Shown: one piece after another, positions 35,162 to 44,660 of the stretch
Layout of the letters: the number at the start of each line of letters is the position of its first letter
Position numbering within the stretch: the first letter of the stretch is position 1
NCBI RefSeq assembly: GCF_002453355.1
Contig: NZ_DKGQ01000043.1
Span: 15,075 to 79,074 of the forward strand
Direction of reading: 5' to 3'
Length of the DNA: 64,000 nucleotides
Source of the DNA: Psychrobacter sp. UBA6766
Lineage (GTDB): Bacteria > Pseudomonadota > Gammaproteobacteria > Pseudomonadales > Moraxellaceae
Position numbers and translations under genes: made by a program
The notes under the pieces: model-generated
Told to the model about the DNA's origin: nothing
Database searches by the model: none
What the model saw: the letters and a program-made list of their open reading frames with translations, nothing else

Positions 35162-36304
35162 CTAGCCAGATTTGTGCGTATGAATTGACATTAGTAAGCC
35201 AAAACCGGCCATTAACGTCACAATGGCAGTACCACCATAACTGATAAAAGGCAAGGGCACACCGACGACGGGTAGAATGCCGCTGACCATGCCGACATTG
35301 ACAAAAACATAAACGAAAAAAGACATGGCAATCGCGCCTGCTAGTAATCGACTATAAGCATCAGGGTGCGAAAAGGCGATATATAAAGCACGAGTTAGCA
35401 AGCAGGCATAAATAAACATGAGTAGTATGACGCCGAGCAAGCCGAATTCTTCAGAAAAAGCGGCGATAATGAAGTCGGTATGACCTTCTGGTAAAAAGTG
35501 TAGGTGCGATTGTGTGCCTTCTAAATAGCCTTTTCCCGTTAAACCGCCTGCCCCAATAGCTGTTTTGGATTGAATGATATTCCAACCAGCCCCTTGAACG
35601 TCAGCCTCAGGATTAAACATCGTTAAGACACGTGTACGTTGGTAATCGTGCAACAAAAAATTCCAAGCGAAGACAATAAGTGGTACTGCCAACGCAGCCG
35701 CACTAGCAATCAAGCGCCACGATAGTCCTGCCAGAAACAATACAAAGATGCCACTGGCGGCGACCAATAAGGAAGTACCAAGATCAGGTTCTTTAGCGAT
35801 TAATAATACAGGAACTACAATTAATGCTAAGGTGATGGCGATGCTTGCTAGAGATGGCGGTAAGTCACGTTTGGATAAAAACCACGCACACATCATTGGC
35901 ATACCAAGCTTCATAAACTCTGAAGGCTGAACACTGCCAAATCCCGGTAAGTTAATCCAGCGCTGCGCTCCCATACGCACCTCGCCAATGATATCGACCA
36001 GTACCAATAATATCAGCCCCAACAAATAAAATATGGGCGTAAAGGTACGATAAAGGCTAGGCGGTATCTGTGCCATGGTAAACATCACTGTGAATGCCAC
36101 GCCATAACTGATGACTTGGCGGATGACCATGTCGGTATCTTGGCTTGCCGCGCTATATAGAATGGTTAAACCAATGCAACAAACGGTTAACAGTAATAAG
36201 GTTAACCACGGATCTATATGAATGCGTTGCCAAAGCGTCGGCGCATGACCTTGACCTAAATGGTGGCTCTGACGTGAAAAACGGTATTGTAAGTTAGAAG
36301 GCAT
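35162..36304 (-). CDS. rodA: Rod shape-determining SEDS glycosyltransferase RodA
   Basis: 380 residues from the ATG at 36,302-36,304 (MPSNLQYRFSRQ); a TTG at 36,358 would add 18 residues and neither has a clear ribosome site. Ten predicted membrane helices. SEDS marks: MGAQRWINLPGFGSVQPSEFMKL, KEPDLGTSLLVAASG, the extracellular loop with QSKTAIGAGGLTGKGYLEGTQSHLHFLPEGHTDFI, and VGVPLPFISYGGTAIV. RodA polymerises lipid II during elongation with a class B PBP (PBP2), whose gene is not adjacent here. Confidence 0.94.
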   Translation of the reverse strand: MPSNLQYRFSRQSHHLGQGHAPTLWQRIHIDPWLTLLLLTVCCIGLTILYSAASQDTDMVIRQVISYGVAFTVMFTMAQIPPSLYRTFTPIFYLLGLILLVLVDIIGEVRMGAQRWINLPGFGSVQPSEFMKLGMPMMCAWFLSKRDLPPSLASIAITLALIVVPVLLIAKEPDLGTSLLVAASGIFVLFLAGLSWRLIASAAALAVPLIVFAWNFLLHDYQRTRVLTMFNPEADVQGAGWNIIQSKTAIGAGGLTGKGYLEGTQSHLHFLPEGHTDFIIAAFSEEFGLLGVILLMFIYACLLTRALYIAFSHPDAYSRLLAGAIAMSFFVYVFVNVGMVSGILPVVGVPLPFISYGGTAIVTLMAGFGLLMSIHTHKSG

Positions 36305-36578
36305 AGGCAAAATGTGACTGACAATGAGCGTGAAAAGGAAGTCTGCTTTAACAAACAATAAGTAAGCAATCAGTGAAGATAAGCATGGATTTGGTCCCTA
36401 AAAAACGAATCTGATAATGAACTGAGCAACTTTTCAGTAATAAAGTAACGTCAATATAAACATTATAAGGATAAGTGTTAATAACCGACAGGTGACCGCT
36501 GATTCGTGGCGATAGTTTAGCCTGCTTGCTTAAAATTTGATAGTATCGATAAAACGTTTTTAGCGGTAGCTTCTTATA

Positions 36579-37544
36579 ATGATCAAGACAAAAAAATCTT
36601 TTTATAGGCAAATTTATAAGCCTATTATTGCCCTAGGTATTTGTGTCAGCAGTATCTCTGTATATGCTGCTATTATAAGTGATAATAGTGAGCGTCGCAT
36701 CCAAATACGTCATGGTAGTAGTGCAAACGATAGCAGCAATGCCTATATCACACCTGCTAAGAGCTATAGCGGCGGTGCGACCATACTAAGTGAGGGAACT
36801 AGTCGGTCAAATGCGCTCGGTGGTGATAGTATGCAAGGGCTCATTCAACAAAAACAGCGTGAATTTAATTTCGATAGTGGAGTATCGATAGAAGAGAGCA
36901 AACGCGTTATTACCAATAAAGGTGCGCCGCGTTATAACACTACTTATAGCACTGGAAATAATAACCTTGGGAATAGTAATTATAACGATTTTACCAGTAT
37001 GGATTTTAATGTATGGTTAAATAGTAATAGCTACCGCGCAAGCCAAGTGGCCAATTATCAACGCTATTTAAGCTCACGCGTCGGCGCAAGAAATGTACCG
37101 CCCTTATCGCAGCTGCTGACGACCGCTCGTAGTTGGGATAAATGTGGTTATGAGCCTTATCAGCTACCGCCGCAGGAACTTTGGGCAAATATGGTACCGA
37201 CTTTGCAGCTTTATAGTCAGCTAAAAAGTCAAGGTATTTTACCTGCCAGTACCGAGATACGATCAGTATATCGTAGTCCGGGATTAAATAACTGCGCAGG
37301 CGGAGCGAGTGCTAGTAAGCATATGACCGCAGGCGCAATGGATATTTGGGTCCCTGAATATGAAGGCAATTTATGGCAGCTAAGTCGCATGCAAGACGGT
37401 TTGTGCGAGTTTTGGCAATATCAAGGTCAGTCTCATAAATTTGGTTTAGGGTTATATTCTACCGGCGCTATCCATTTAGATACCGATGGTTATCGAAAAT
37501 GGGGCTTTAATCATGCCAGTAGTAGCTCTGCCTGCCGTTATTAG
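36579..37544 (+). CDS. Periplasmic M15-type D,D-carboxypeptidase-like protein
   Basis: 321 residues. Signal-like N-terminus (MIKTKKSFYRQIYKPIIALGICVSSISVYA) and a Ser/Asn-rich region to about 140. The C-terminal half has the zinc-site layout of VanY/M15 peptidases: IRSVYRSPGLN, then SKHMTAGAMDIW (SxHxxGxAxD) and, near the end, AIHLDTDGYRKWG with the third ligand. Acts on peptidoglycan stems or is related to endolysin-type M15A domains. Divergent from rodA; both concern cell wall growth. Which bond it cuts is not shown by sequence. Confidence 0.8.
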   Translation: MIKTKKSFYRQIYKPIIALGICVSSISVYAAIISDNSERRIQIRHGSSANDSSNAYITPAKSYSGGATILSEGTSRSNALGGDSMQGLIQQKQREFNFDSGVSIEESKRVITNKGAPRYNTTYSTGNNNLGNSNYNDFTSMDFNVWLNSNSYRASQVANYQRYLSSRVGARNVPPLSQLLTTARSWDKCGYEPYQLPPQELWANMVPTLQLYSQLKSQGILPASTEIRSVYRSPGLNNCAGGASASKHMTAGAMDIWVPEYEGNLWQLSRMQDGLCEFWQYQGQSHKFGLGLYSTGAIHLDTDGYRKWGFNHASSSSACRY

Positions 37545-37562
37545 GGGCTATAAAATAACTTA

Positions 37563-37602
37563 AAAAAAGCTCAGCCAATAATTTTACTGGTTGAGCTTTT
37601 TT
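37563..37602. terminator. Bidirectional intrinsic terminator
   Basis: Stem AAAAAAGCTCAGCCA / TGGTTGAGCTTTTTT with one G-U pair, loop of 10 nt, between the convergent M15 and M16 genes. Confidence 0.9.
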
Positions 37603-37646
37603 ATCGAGCTATTTTTTTAAGCGTCTGCAAAAATAAGCAATGGGTT

Positions 37647-39182
37647 CTACGACTTTTTCTTAGGTTTCTTCTCGTCCCAAGGGTTAACCTCACCGACAGT
37701 TACGATTAAAAAGTTATCAGGCTTTAGAGTGTCGCGCAGGGTTTGGTTGACCTCTGACAGTTTAACCTGTTCGATACGATTGACATAGTTGGTCAGGTAG
37801 CTAGTAGGTAGCTGATAAAAACTCATCATTCCGAGCAGACCGTTTATTCCAGCATTACTGGCAAATCCCATTGGGAAACTGTTTTTTAAATTATCCGTGG
37901 TCAATTTCATCTCATCGCTAGTGATGCCTTTATCTAACGTTTCATTAATAACTTCTAAACTAGCGTCAATTGCCGCTCGCGCTTTGTCATTACGAGTAGA
38001 GAAACCAATCTGATAAGGTCCGCGCGCCAGCATCGGATTCATCGAGCCTGAAATACCATAGGTATAGCCAAGATTTTTTCTGACTTCGGTCATCAGTCGG
38101 GCGTTAAAATCGCCCCCTGCTAGCACTTCGTTACCGACGGCAAAGTTGGTTTGCTCTTGCTGTGCTTGCGGGTCTGTCGCGCGCTTTTCGCCCAGTTGTC
38201 CCATTAATACCGTGGTTTGGGTGCTAGGAAACGGGATATGGATATGCTGAGGTTGGATTAATGGTTTTGGTTCGGGCAGGGCAGATGCAGCTTTACCGAG
38301 GGGTAACTCTGCCGTTATGTCTTCAGCCAATTTTTTGGCTTGTTCTAAAGTTAAGTTGCCCGTCATAGCAAGCGACGCATTGGCGGCGACTAAATAGCGA
38401 TTTTTAAAGTCGATCAGCTGTTGTCTTTCGATATTTGGTACCGTTTCTAGCGTTCCAACCGATGGATGCGCATAAGGGTGGTCGCCATAGAGGGCTTTAC
38501 TAAAAGCGATACTGGCAAGACTGCCTGGGTCTTGTTTTTGCTGCTGTAAACCGACCAGTAAGCGAGCTTTGTTGCGGGCTAAAATTTGCTCATCAAAGCG
38601 TGGCTCAATGAGCATTTGTGTCATTAAATCAACGGCAGGCAGTAGGTGTTTGTCGTCAGACAAACTGCGCAACGAGACAATAAACATGTCTTTATAGGCG
38701 CTACTACCTAGATTAATTCCCAAGGTTTCTACTGCCCGCGTAAATTCATTTTCATCTAAGCGCTTAGAGCCTTGTTCAAGCATCGTCGCGGTCATATTAG
38801 CAATGCCAAAGACTGACTGACTGATACTGCCATCACGCGCGCTACCGGCATTAAAGCGCAAATCAATATCGACGATAGGCAAAGTAGTTGTCGGCCCAAA
38901 AAGCACAGGAATACTAGCTTTGGTCTTAAACGACTGAATCTTTGGAACCGTGACTTGTAGAGGTTTGGTATCGTCAAGGCTACTTAGTTTAGAGAGAGCA
39001 GCAATAGGCGCGCTAGTATCAACTGCGGCTGCTGGCGTGCGAGTATCTTCGCCACCTGCCATATCTGCCTGCGCAATAGTGGTCAAGCTCATCATCCCAA
39101 AGAATGCACAAGCACTCAAGTAAGGCAGCTGATTAAAATGAGATGTAAATTTGATTTTCTTAAGAAAAGGTGTTTGAGTCAT
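37647..39182 (-). CDS. M16-family peptidase-like protein, catalytic motif missing
   Basis: 511 residues. Signal-like N-terminus (YLSACAFFGMMSLTTIAQA), then the two M16 domains. In the first domain the segment LPIVDIDLRFNAGSARDGSISQSVFGIANMTATMLEQGSK aligns with the zinc-site region but has no HxxEH, so it is the non-catalytic half, as in two-subunit M16B peptidases. FSTRNDKARAAID and the Gly/Tyr-rich GYTYGISGSMNPML of the second domain are typical. Lies 66 bp downstream of the active partner and is probably secreted with it. Ends in a basic KKPKKKS tail. Confidence 0.87.
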   Translation of the reverse strand: MTQTPFLKKIKFTSHFNQLPYLSACAFFGMMSLTTIAQADMAGGEDTRTPAAAVDTSAPIAALSKLSSLDDTKPLQVTVPKIQSFKTKASIPVLFGPTTTLPIVDIDLRFNAGSARDGSISQSVFGIANMTATMLEQGSKRLDENEFTRAVETLGINLGSSAYKDMFIVSLRSLSDDKHLLPAVDLMTQMLIEPRFDEQILARNKARLLVGLQQQKQDPGSLASIAFSKALYGDHPYAHPSVGTLETVPNIERQQLIDFKNRYLVAANASLAMTGNLTLEQAKKLAEDITAELPLGKAASALPEPKPLIQPQHIHIPFPSTQTTVLMGQLGEKRATDPQAQQEQTNFAVGNEVLAGGDFNARLMTEVRKNLGYTYGISGSMNPMLARGPYQIGFSTRNDKARAAIDASLEVINETLDKGITSDEMKLTTDNLKNSFPMGFASNAGINGLLGMMSFYQLPTSYLTNYVNRIEQVKLSEVNQTLRDTLKPDNFLIVTVGEVNPWDEKKPKKKS

Positions 39183-39248
39183 GTCTTTCTTCTTATTAAA
39201 AGTCTTTAAGATTAGGTTTCTACCAAAATAATGGATAGCAGGTTGATA

Positions 39249-40820
39249 TTATTTAGCTTTGTCTACCGTGTCTTTATTAGCGGTATTTTTACTATTGGTA
39301 TCTTTGATCATCTTATTTTGGCTAGCTTTATCTTTATTGGTAGGCTCTTTAGGGGGAATGATATGCATGACCGTTAAATTATCTTTGATCAAATACTTTT
39401 TGCTTGCTGCTTGGATATCTGCAATCTTGACACTATCAAGCTTGGTTGGCAATTTGGCCAGTAGCCTGTCATCAAGACCGATAGATTGCAGTGAGCCAAT
39501 CATACGCGCCTGACCTTCCATACTGTCTAGTGCATACACCAAGCCAGTGACAGTGTTGGTTTTGGCGCGCTCGATTTCATCGGCAGCAATCGGGTCGGTC
39601 GATAGCTTATTAATCTCATTGATAATGGCTTGTTGTGCCTGCGCTAAACTGACGCCTTCGCGCGGGGTTGCTTGTATCAAAAATAGCCCATCGCCGCGAT
39701 CTAGCAAATCATAAGACGTACCAACTGTGGTAAGCAGTCCTTGCTCGCGCACCAACCTGGTCTCAAGACGTGCTGATAGACCACCATCCAATACATCTTG
39801 CGCAAGCGATAGCGCATAAGCTTGCTTTTCATTATTAGCGCCTGCTGTTACCAGACTTGGTACGTTATAACCCATTAATAAAACGGGTACTTGTACTGCT
39901 TGTTCAGATTCTACCTGTTGATAACCACGAAAACCCTTTTGCGTGACCGCAGGGCGCTTAGGTAGCGCGCTCGGTTTTAGCTCACCAAAATAGCGTTTGA
40001 CCTGTGCCAGTACTTCGGTTGGTTCGACATCGCCGACGATAACCAACGTCGCATTATTGGTTGCGTACCATATTTTATACCAGTCTTTTAAATCGTTAAG
40101 GGTGATTGATTTAAGCTCGTCCATGGGTCCGATGACCGATTCGCCTTTTGGACTGTTTGGCAATGCTAGTAGCCGAAATGATTCATAAGCTTTGGCAAGC
40201 GGATTGTCATCCGTACGCTGACGACGCTCTTCCATCACCACTTGGTGCTCTTTTGCAAATGCTTTGTCATCAAAAACCAAATTTTTCATGCGATCCGCTT
40301 CTAGTTCTAGAGCTAACGACAAGCGGTTGGCTGGGAATAGCTCGTAATAACCAGTGTAGTCGTAACTGGTAAAGGCATTGTTAACGCCACCAAATTTGGC
40401 AATCAAACGTTCGAAATCGTCACTTGACACGTCAGTAGTGCCTTTAAACATCATATGCTCAAGCACATGAGATATGCCGCCTTTATCGACTGGCTCATCG
40501 GCGGACCCAACGCGATACCAAATCTGAGTCATGACCACAGGTGCGCGGTGGTCTTCTTTGACCACTATCTTTAGACCATTTTCGAGCTGGTATTCGTGGC
40601 GGCCAGACATATCCATCGCTAGCGCTGACGATTGCTCAGCGTCTTTAACTGTTTGGTTTTTTTTGACCAAGCCTGTTGAGGTGGTGTTTTTATTCGTAAC
40701 AACCTCATTCATCGAAGAAATAGCACTAGTTTGGCAAGCAGTAAGGGTAGTTGCCATGGCTAAGGCGCAGGCAAGGCGTAAAGTGTTAGCAGATGATGGG
40801 AAAGACAGAGATGAAGACAT
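39249..40820 (-). CDS. M16-family zinc peptidase, active subunit, lipoprotein
   Basis: 523 residues. N-terminal lipoprotein signal (LACALAMATTLTACQ, lipid Cys near residue 29). The inverted zinc motif is intact: HVLEHMMFKGT (HxxEH) near residue 121, with the distal Glu in ALELEADRM. VVMEERRQRTDDNP and SYDYTGYYELFPANRL are family marks. M16B enzymes degrade peptides in a clamshell built from two chains; the downstream catalytically dead paralogue supplies the other half. The C-terminal tail after PPKEP is Lys/Asn/Asp-rich and disordered. Substrate unknown. Confidence 0.9.
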   Translation of the reverse strand: MSSSLSFPSSANTLRLACALAMATTLTACQTSAISSMNEVVTNKNTTSTGLVKKNQTVKDAEQSSALAMDMSGRHEYQLENGLKIVVKEDHRAPVVMTQIWYRVGSADEPVDKGGISHVLEHMMFKGTTDVSSDDFERLIAKFGGVNNAFTSYDYTGYYELFPANRLSLALELEADRMKNLVFDDKAFAKEHQVVMEERRQRTDDNPLAKAYESFRLLALPNSPKGESVIGPMDELKSITLNDLKDWYKIWYATNNATLVIVGDVEPTEVLAQVKRYFGELKPSALPKRPAVTQKGFRGYQQVESEQAVQVPVLLMGYNVPSLVTAGANNEKQAYALSLAQDVLDGGLSARLETRLVREQGLLTTVGTSYDLLDRGDGLFLIQATPREGVSLAQAQQAIINEINKLSTDPIAADEIERAKTNTVTGLVYALDSMEGQARMIGSLQSIGLDDRLLAKLPTKLDSVKIADIQAASKKYLIKDNLTVMHIIPPKEPTNKDKASQNKMIKDTNSKNTANKDTVDKAK

Positions 40821-40931
40821 GATAGGTTCTACTTATATAAAAGGTAGCTGATAAGTGACTGAGTGATAAAATGAGAATGGTGCATGTTTATGCTTAGATG
40901 AATATACCTATTTATGATAAACATAACGCCA

Positions 40932-41084
40932 TTATAAAGACTTGTGTGCTCCAACCATCACGCTAGCAGTCGGCTTAAATTCTTGTGTAGTGCTACAGCC
41001 AGTTGAGGACAACGCGATAATAGTAAAAAGCAAGGCGGCGCCCATTTGGGTCATTTTTTTATAATGGTTCGATAGTGATAACAT
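40932..41084 (-). CDS. Small lipoprotein, 50 residues
   Basis: ATG at 41,082-41,084, stop at 40,932-40,934. Basic start (MLSLSNHYKK), hydrophobic core (MGAALLFTIIALS) and a lipoprotein site STGC at Cys30, then a 20-residue mature tail with EFKPTASVMVGAHKSL. A GGA lies about 10 nt upstream. The SVMVG tail resembles short lipoproteins seen near peptidase genes in related bacteria, but I cannot name the family with certainty. It lies on the same strand just upstream of the M16 pair, about 110 bp before the active subunit, and could be co-transcribed with it. Confidence 0.72.
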   Translation of the reverse strand: MLSLSNHYKKMTQMGAALLFTIIALSSTGCSTTQEFKPTASVMVGAHKSL

Positions 41085-41445
41085 AGGTCATTTCCAATAT
41101 AAGTGGCCAAGTAAAGTAAACGAAATAGGGTGGCATAATCATGCTAAGGGTAGGCGAAGTTTGGCTTATTAAAGGTCAGATTTTTGTGTCCAAACCTTAA
41201 GCGAAACTTGCTTAGATAGTTATAGGATTCATAAACCTATCATTAGGAAGATTATTCTTAATTACTAAACGCTTTTATTATAAATTTATGGGTTTTTATA
41301 ATTTAACCATGCTCTACGATGCTAAAGGCTAAGCGCCGCTTGAATTATGCTAAACTAGGCTAAAAATAATCGTCCGTTAATTATCAAAAGCGGGCGGCAC
41401 GTCATTTTAAAAACTACTGATAATGATAACTTTTAGGGCAAGCTT
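41085..41445. other. Divergent spacer ahead of ftsY, no gene seen
   Basis: 361 bp carrying signals for the small lipoprotein (minus) and ftsY (plus). No further frame or RNA found. Confidence 0.45.
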
Positions 41446-42825
41446 ATGAATAATCCCAATAACAGCAATCGTGTGATCATCAACCTCGACGGCGGTCTTG
41501 ATGATTTGGATGACGATGATATTACCTTACCCAGTCTGTCAGCGCAATCCGTGCCCATCATCGATGAGTCTGAAGATACTTCACTTACCGATGCAGCAGA
41601 CTTACCATTAGTGACGCCGACTATTGAGACAGAAAAACAAAGCCCAGCGGCAAATACTTTAGAAAGTACGGTAAAAAATAGCTCAGAAAGCACTGCAAGT
41701 ACCGCTAAACCAAACGCTGCTTCATCTTCGTTTACAACGACAATTCCTACGATGCCTTTGCAAGCTCATTTAGGCGATAGTGCGAGCGTTTCCTTTACCA
41801 CTAGAGAGACAAAAGCATCAACAAATACGCAAATCGAATCACCGCAGCTAGAAGAGTCGCCAGCGTCAGAACAGACTGAGGATAATAAGAAAAAAGGCAG
41901 CTGGTTTAATCGTATGAAGACGGGGCTGAGTAAGTCACGTAAAAATCTTGCCGAAGGGATGGTCAGTATTCTTATCGGTGGCAAAGAGATTGACGATGAG
42001 CTCCTAGAAGAAGTGGAAGACCAGCTATTGGTCGCTGATATCGGTGTCAATGCTACCAATCGTATTATTAAGAGCCTGACTGAACAAACCGCCCGCGGCG
42101 ATTTGATTTATGCCCATTCATTATATAAAGCGCTGCAAACTGAGCTGGTCGATATCTTAACGCCAAAAGTGGCACCACTGGTGATTGATAGCAGCAAGAA
42201 GCCTTTCGTTATTTTAGTTGTGGGCGTCAATGGCGTCGGTAAAACCACCACGATTGGTAAACTCGCTAAGCGCCTACAAGGTGAAGGCAAATCCGTCATG
42301 CTGGCGGCTGGCGATACGTTCCGTGCCGCTGCCACTGAACAGCTACAAATCTGGGGTGAGCGCAATCACATTCCTGTCGTTGCTCAAGGTCATGGCTCTG
42401 ATAGCGCCTCTGTCATCTTTGATGCGATGCAGTCTGCTAAAGCAAAAAATATCGATGTATTAATCGCTGATACGGCAGGGCGCTTGCAGAATAAAACCCA
42501 CTTGATGGCGGAGCTTGAAAAAGTCGTTCGCGTCATGCGTAAAGCTGATCCAAGCGCGCCGCATGAAGGCATGATTGTCCTCGACGCTGGCACGGGTCAA
42601 AACGCCATCAATCAGGTTGAGTTATTTAATGAAGTCGTACCATTGACTGGTATTACCATTACCAAGCTAGACGGTACGGCAAAAGGTGGTGTGGTATTCA
42701 ATATCGCTGAAACCACTGATGTGCCTATTCGTTATATCGGGGTTGGTGAGTCGATTGATGATTTGCGTGCCTTTAGTCCAAAACAGTTCGTCGCCGCCTT
42801 ATTTGAGACCGATGATAAAGAATAG
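41446..42825 (+). CDS. ftsY: Signal recognition particle receptor FtsY
   Basis: 459 residues. Receptor GTPase that docks SRP-ribosome complexes at the membrane. An acidic, Ser/Thr-rich A domain (about 1-145, DDLDDDDI) precedes the NG domain: helical N region with SRKNLAEGMVSIL, G1 GVNGVGKTT at residues 260-268, DTFRAAATEQLQIW, DTAGRLQNKTHLM, TKLDGTAKGG and a final VGESIDDLRAF. ogt follows, with its start 57 bp past the stop. The usual ftsE/ftsX/rpoH neighbours are absent. Confidence 0.96.
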   Translation: MNNPNNSNRVIINLDGGLDDLDDDDITLPSLSAQSVPIIDESEDTSLTDAADLPLVTPTIETEKQSPAANTLESTVKNSSESTASTAKPNAASSSFTTTIPTMPLQAHLGDSASVSFTTRETKASTNTQIESPQLEESPASEQTEDNKKKGSWFNRMKTGLSKSRKNLAEGMVSILIGGKEIDDELLEEVEDQLLVADIGVNATNRIIKSLTEQTARGDLIYAHSLYKALQTELVDILTPKVAPLVIDSSKKPFVILVVGVNGVGKTTTIGKLAKRLQGEGKSVMLAAGDTFRAAATEQLQIWGERNHIPVVAQGHGSDSASVIFDAMQSAKAKNIDVLIADTAGRLQNKTHLMAELEKVVRVMRKADPSAPHEGMIVLDAGTGQNAINQVELFNEVVPLTGITITKLDGTAKGGVVFNIAETTDVPIRYIGVGESIDDLRAFSPKQFVAALFETDDKE

Positions 42826-42882
42826 CACTTGCTAGATTTTTTCAATAAATGTCAAAAATATGAGTGTTTAGAGGGCAGAGTC

Positions 42883-43455
42883 ATGATAGTCACCATAGTA
42901 GCCGTTGAATCGCATCAGTTAGCATTGATTGCTAGTACGCATGAGCATAGCAGCCCTAAGCTAGTCGAAGTTAATTGGCTGCAGGTGGGCGATTCTTGGC
43001 ACAGCTCAAAATCCATTCCCAAGCTTAAAAAGCATTATGGGCTTGTTGATGAAGATTTTACCTTTATCGCTCAAAATAACCTAAGCAAAAGCGAGCCTGC
43101 TGAGGCGCTACTTTTAGAAGCGCTTGAGCAATTAGTATCCTATTTTAAAGGTGAGCGTCAAGCATTTGATTTACCGTTAGATATAAGCTTAGGCACTAAT
43201 TTTCAGCAAAGCGTCTGGCAACAGCTACAACAGATACCGCATGGCGAAACGATTAGTTATGCCATGCTCGCTCAGCGTGTTGGTAATCCTAAAGGCTTTC
43301 GCGCCGTCGCCAATGCTAATGGCAAAAACCCCTTTAGCATCATCATTCCTTGCCACCGTGTTATTGCGAGCGATGGTAAGTTGGGCGGTTATACTGGCGG
43401 CTTAGACAAGAAAGAGTATCTACTCGCGATTGAAGGTATTACCTGCAAAACGTAA
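42883..43455 (+). CDS. ogt: Methylated-DNA-protein cysteine methyltransferase
   Basis: 190 residues from the ATG at 42,883, preceded by GAGGGCAGAG; a TTG at 42,829 would add 18 residues without a good site. Suicide repair enzyme taking the methyl group from O6-methylguanine. FQQSVWQQLQQIPHGETISY introduces the DNA-binding domain, GNPKGFRAVANANGKNP is the wing and IIPCHRVI holds the acceptor Cys. The N-terminal domain is of Ogt type; no AdaA part. Follows ftsY closely, convergent with yebC. Confidence 0.93.
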   Translation: MIVTIVAVESHQLALIASTHEHSSPKLVEVNWLQVGDSWHSSKSIPKLKKHYGLVDEDFTFIAQNNLSKSEPAEALLLEALEQLVSYFKGERQAFDLPLDISLGTNFQQSVWQQLQQIPHGETISYAMLAQRVGNPKGFRAVANANGKNPFSIIIPCHRVIASDGKLGGYTGGLDKKEYLLAIEGITCKT

Positions 43456-43486
43456 GTGAGTTTCTTGTTTATTATAGTTAAAAACG

Positions 43487-43523
43487 AAGAAGCCAAACGT
43501 TTTAAGCGTTTGGCTTCTTTTTT
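43487..43523. terminator. Bidirectional terminator between ogt and yebC
   Basis: Perfect 13-bp stem AAGAAGCCAAACG / CGTTTGGCTTCTT, loop TTTTAAG, T-run on the plus strand and A-run on the other. Confidence 0.92.
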
Positions 43524-43552
43524 GTATAAGCAAAAAATATGAGCAATAAAAT

Positions 43553-44302
43553 TTACTGCTCAAGCTGCGCCATAACTTCATCTGTGAAGTTCACATTGCT
43601 ATAGACTTCTTGAACATCGTCGATGTCTTCTAGCATATCAATCATTTTCATTACCTTTAGGGCATCATCAATGTTGTCAATCTCAGCGCTCGTAGCGGCT
43701 GCCATGGTAACTTCGGCATTGTCCGAGACAAGCCCTGCTGCATTGAGTGCATCTTTTACTTGACCGAAACTTTCCCATTCAGTAATAACCAGTAGCGATT
43801 CGCCATCGTTTTCGATATCAAGTGCCCCAGCGTCCAAGGCGGCGAGCATGACTTCTTCTTCTAAGCTGACATCGTTAAAAACGATTTCACCGCGCTTGGT
43901 GAATAAATAAGAAACTGAGCCTGAAGTACCAAGATTGCCTTCATTTTTGGTAAAGGCATGGCGCACTTCACTGACCGTTCGATTAAGGTTGTCTGTCATG
44001 GTTTCTACCAATACCGCAACGCCGCCGACACCATAGCCTTCGTAGCTGACCTCATCCATATTGTCATTGTCATCGCTGCCAGTTCCACGAGCTACCGCGC
44101 GGTTAATAGTATCTCGTGTCATATTAACTGACAGTGCTTTTTCGATAACTGCACGCAAGCGCGGGTTTTTATCAGGGTCGGGGTCACCTTGCTTGGCAGC
44201 AGAAACAATTTCACGAATAATTTTGGTGAATATTTTACCTTTTACCGCATCCTGACGGGCTTTACGGTGTTTGATATTTGCCCATTTTGAATGGCCTGCC
44301 AT
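43553..44302 (-). CDS. YebC/PmpR family regulatory protein
   Basis: 249 residues, typical length. N-terminal MAGHSKWANIKHRKARQDAVKGKIFTKI is the family signature, followed by DPDKNPRLRAVIEKALSVNMTRDTINRA and YEGYGVGGVAVLVE. YebC proteins form a cupped three-domain fold and have been linked to transcription control and to rescuing ribosomes at proline-rich stretches. In many bacteria yebC is next to ruvC; here it stands alone between ogt and a K+ channel gene. Confidence 0.95.
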   Translation of the reverse strand: MAGHSKWANIKHRKARQDAVKGKIFTKIIREIVSAAKQGDPDPDKNPRLRAVIEKALSVNMTRDTINRAVARGTGSDDNDNMDEVSYEGYGVGGVAVLVETMTDNLNRTVSEVRHAFTKNEGNLGTSGSVSYLFTKRGEIVFNDVSLEEEVMLAALDAGALDIENDGESLLVITEWESFGQVKDALNAAGLVSDNAEVTMAAATSAEIDNIDDALKVMKMIDMLEDIDDVQEVYSNVNFTDEVMAQLEQ

Positions 44303-44660
44303 ATGACGTCCTTACGTTTTACGGGTTATTTATAGTGCGAATAATAAAGTTGTTCAATCGTATCCCAGTAACAACTTTTTATACCTGACGCGGTATGCTT
44401 ATTATATGATTGAGCTGTTAATGCAGTGTAATAGACCTATCAGCAAGCCAACGATTTGTATGTTGTTTGGCGCACTTTTTTGCTACACTGCTATTTTCTA
44501 TCTTTTGACCCACTGTCAATTCTGATGATGACGGTCGATATCAACAATATTTGCAATATTATAAACCACTTTAGCGCATTTTGACCAACCTTAGCTTGAC
44601 CATGTCAGCTTAAAGCGTTCGGTTTTATATGACCATTGATTTTGTGACGTTATTGACTCT
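44303..44660. other. Divergent spacer between yebC and the channel gene
   Basis: 358 bp, AT-rich near yebC and with several TGACC words nearer the channel gene. No gene, RNA or clear operator seen. Confidence 0.45.
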
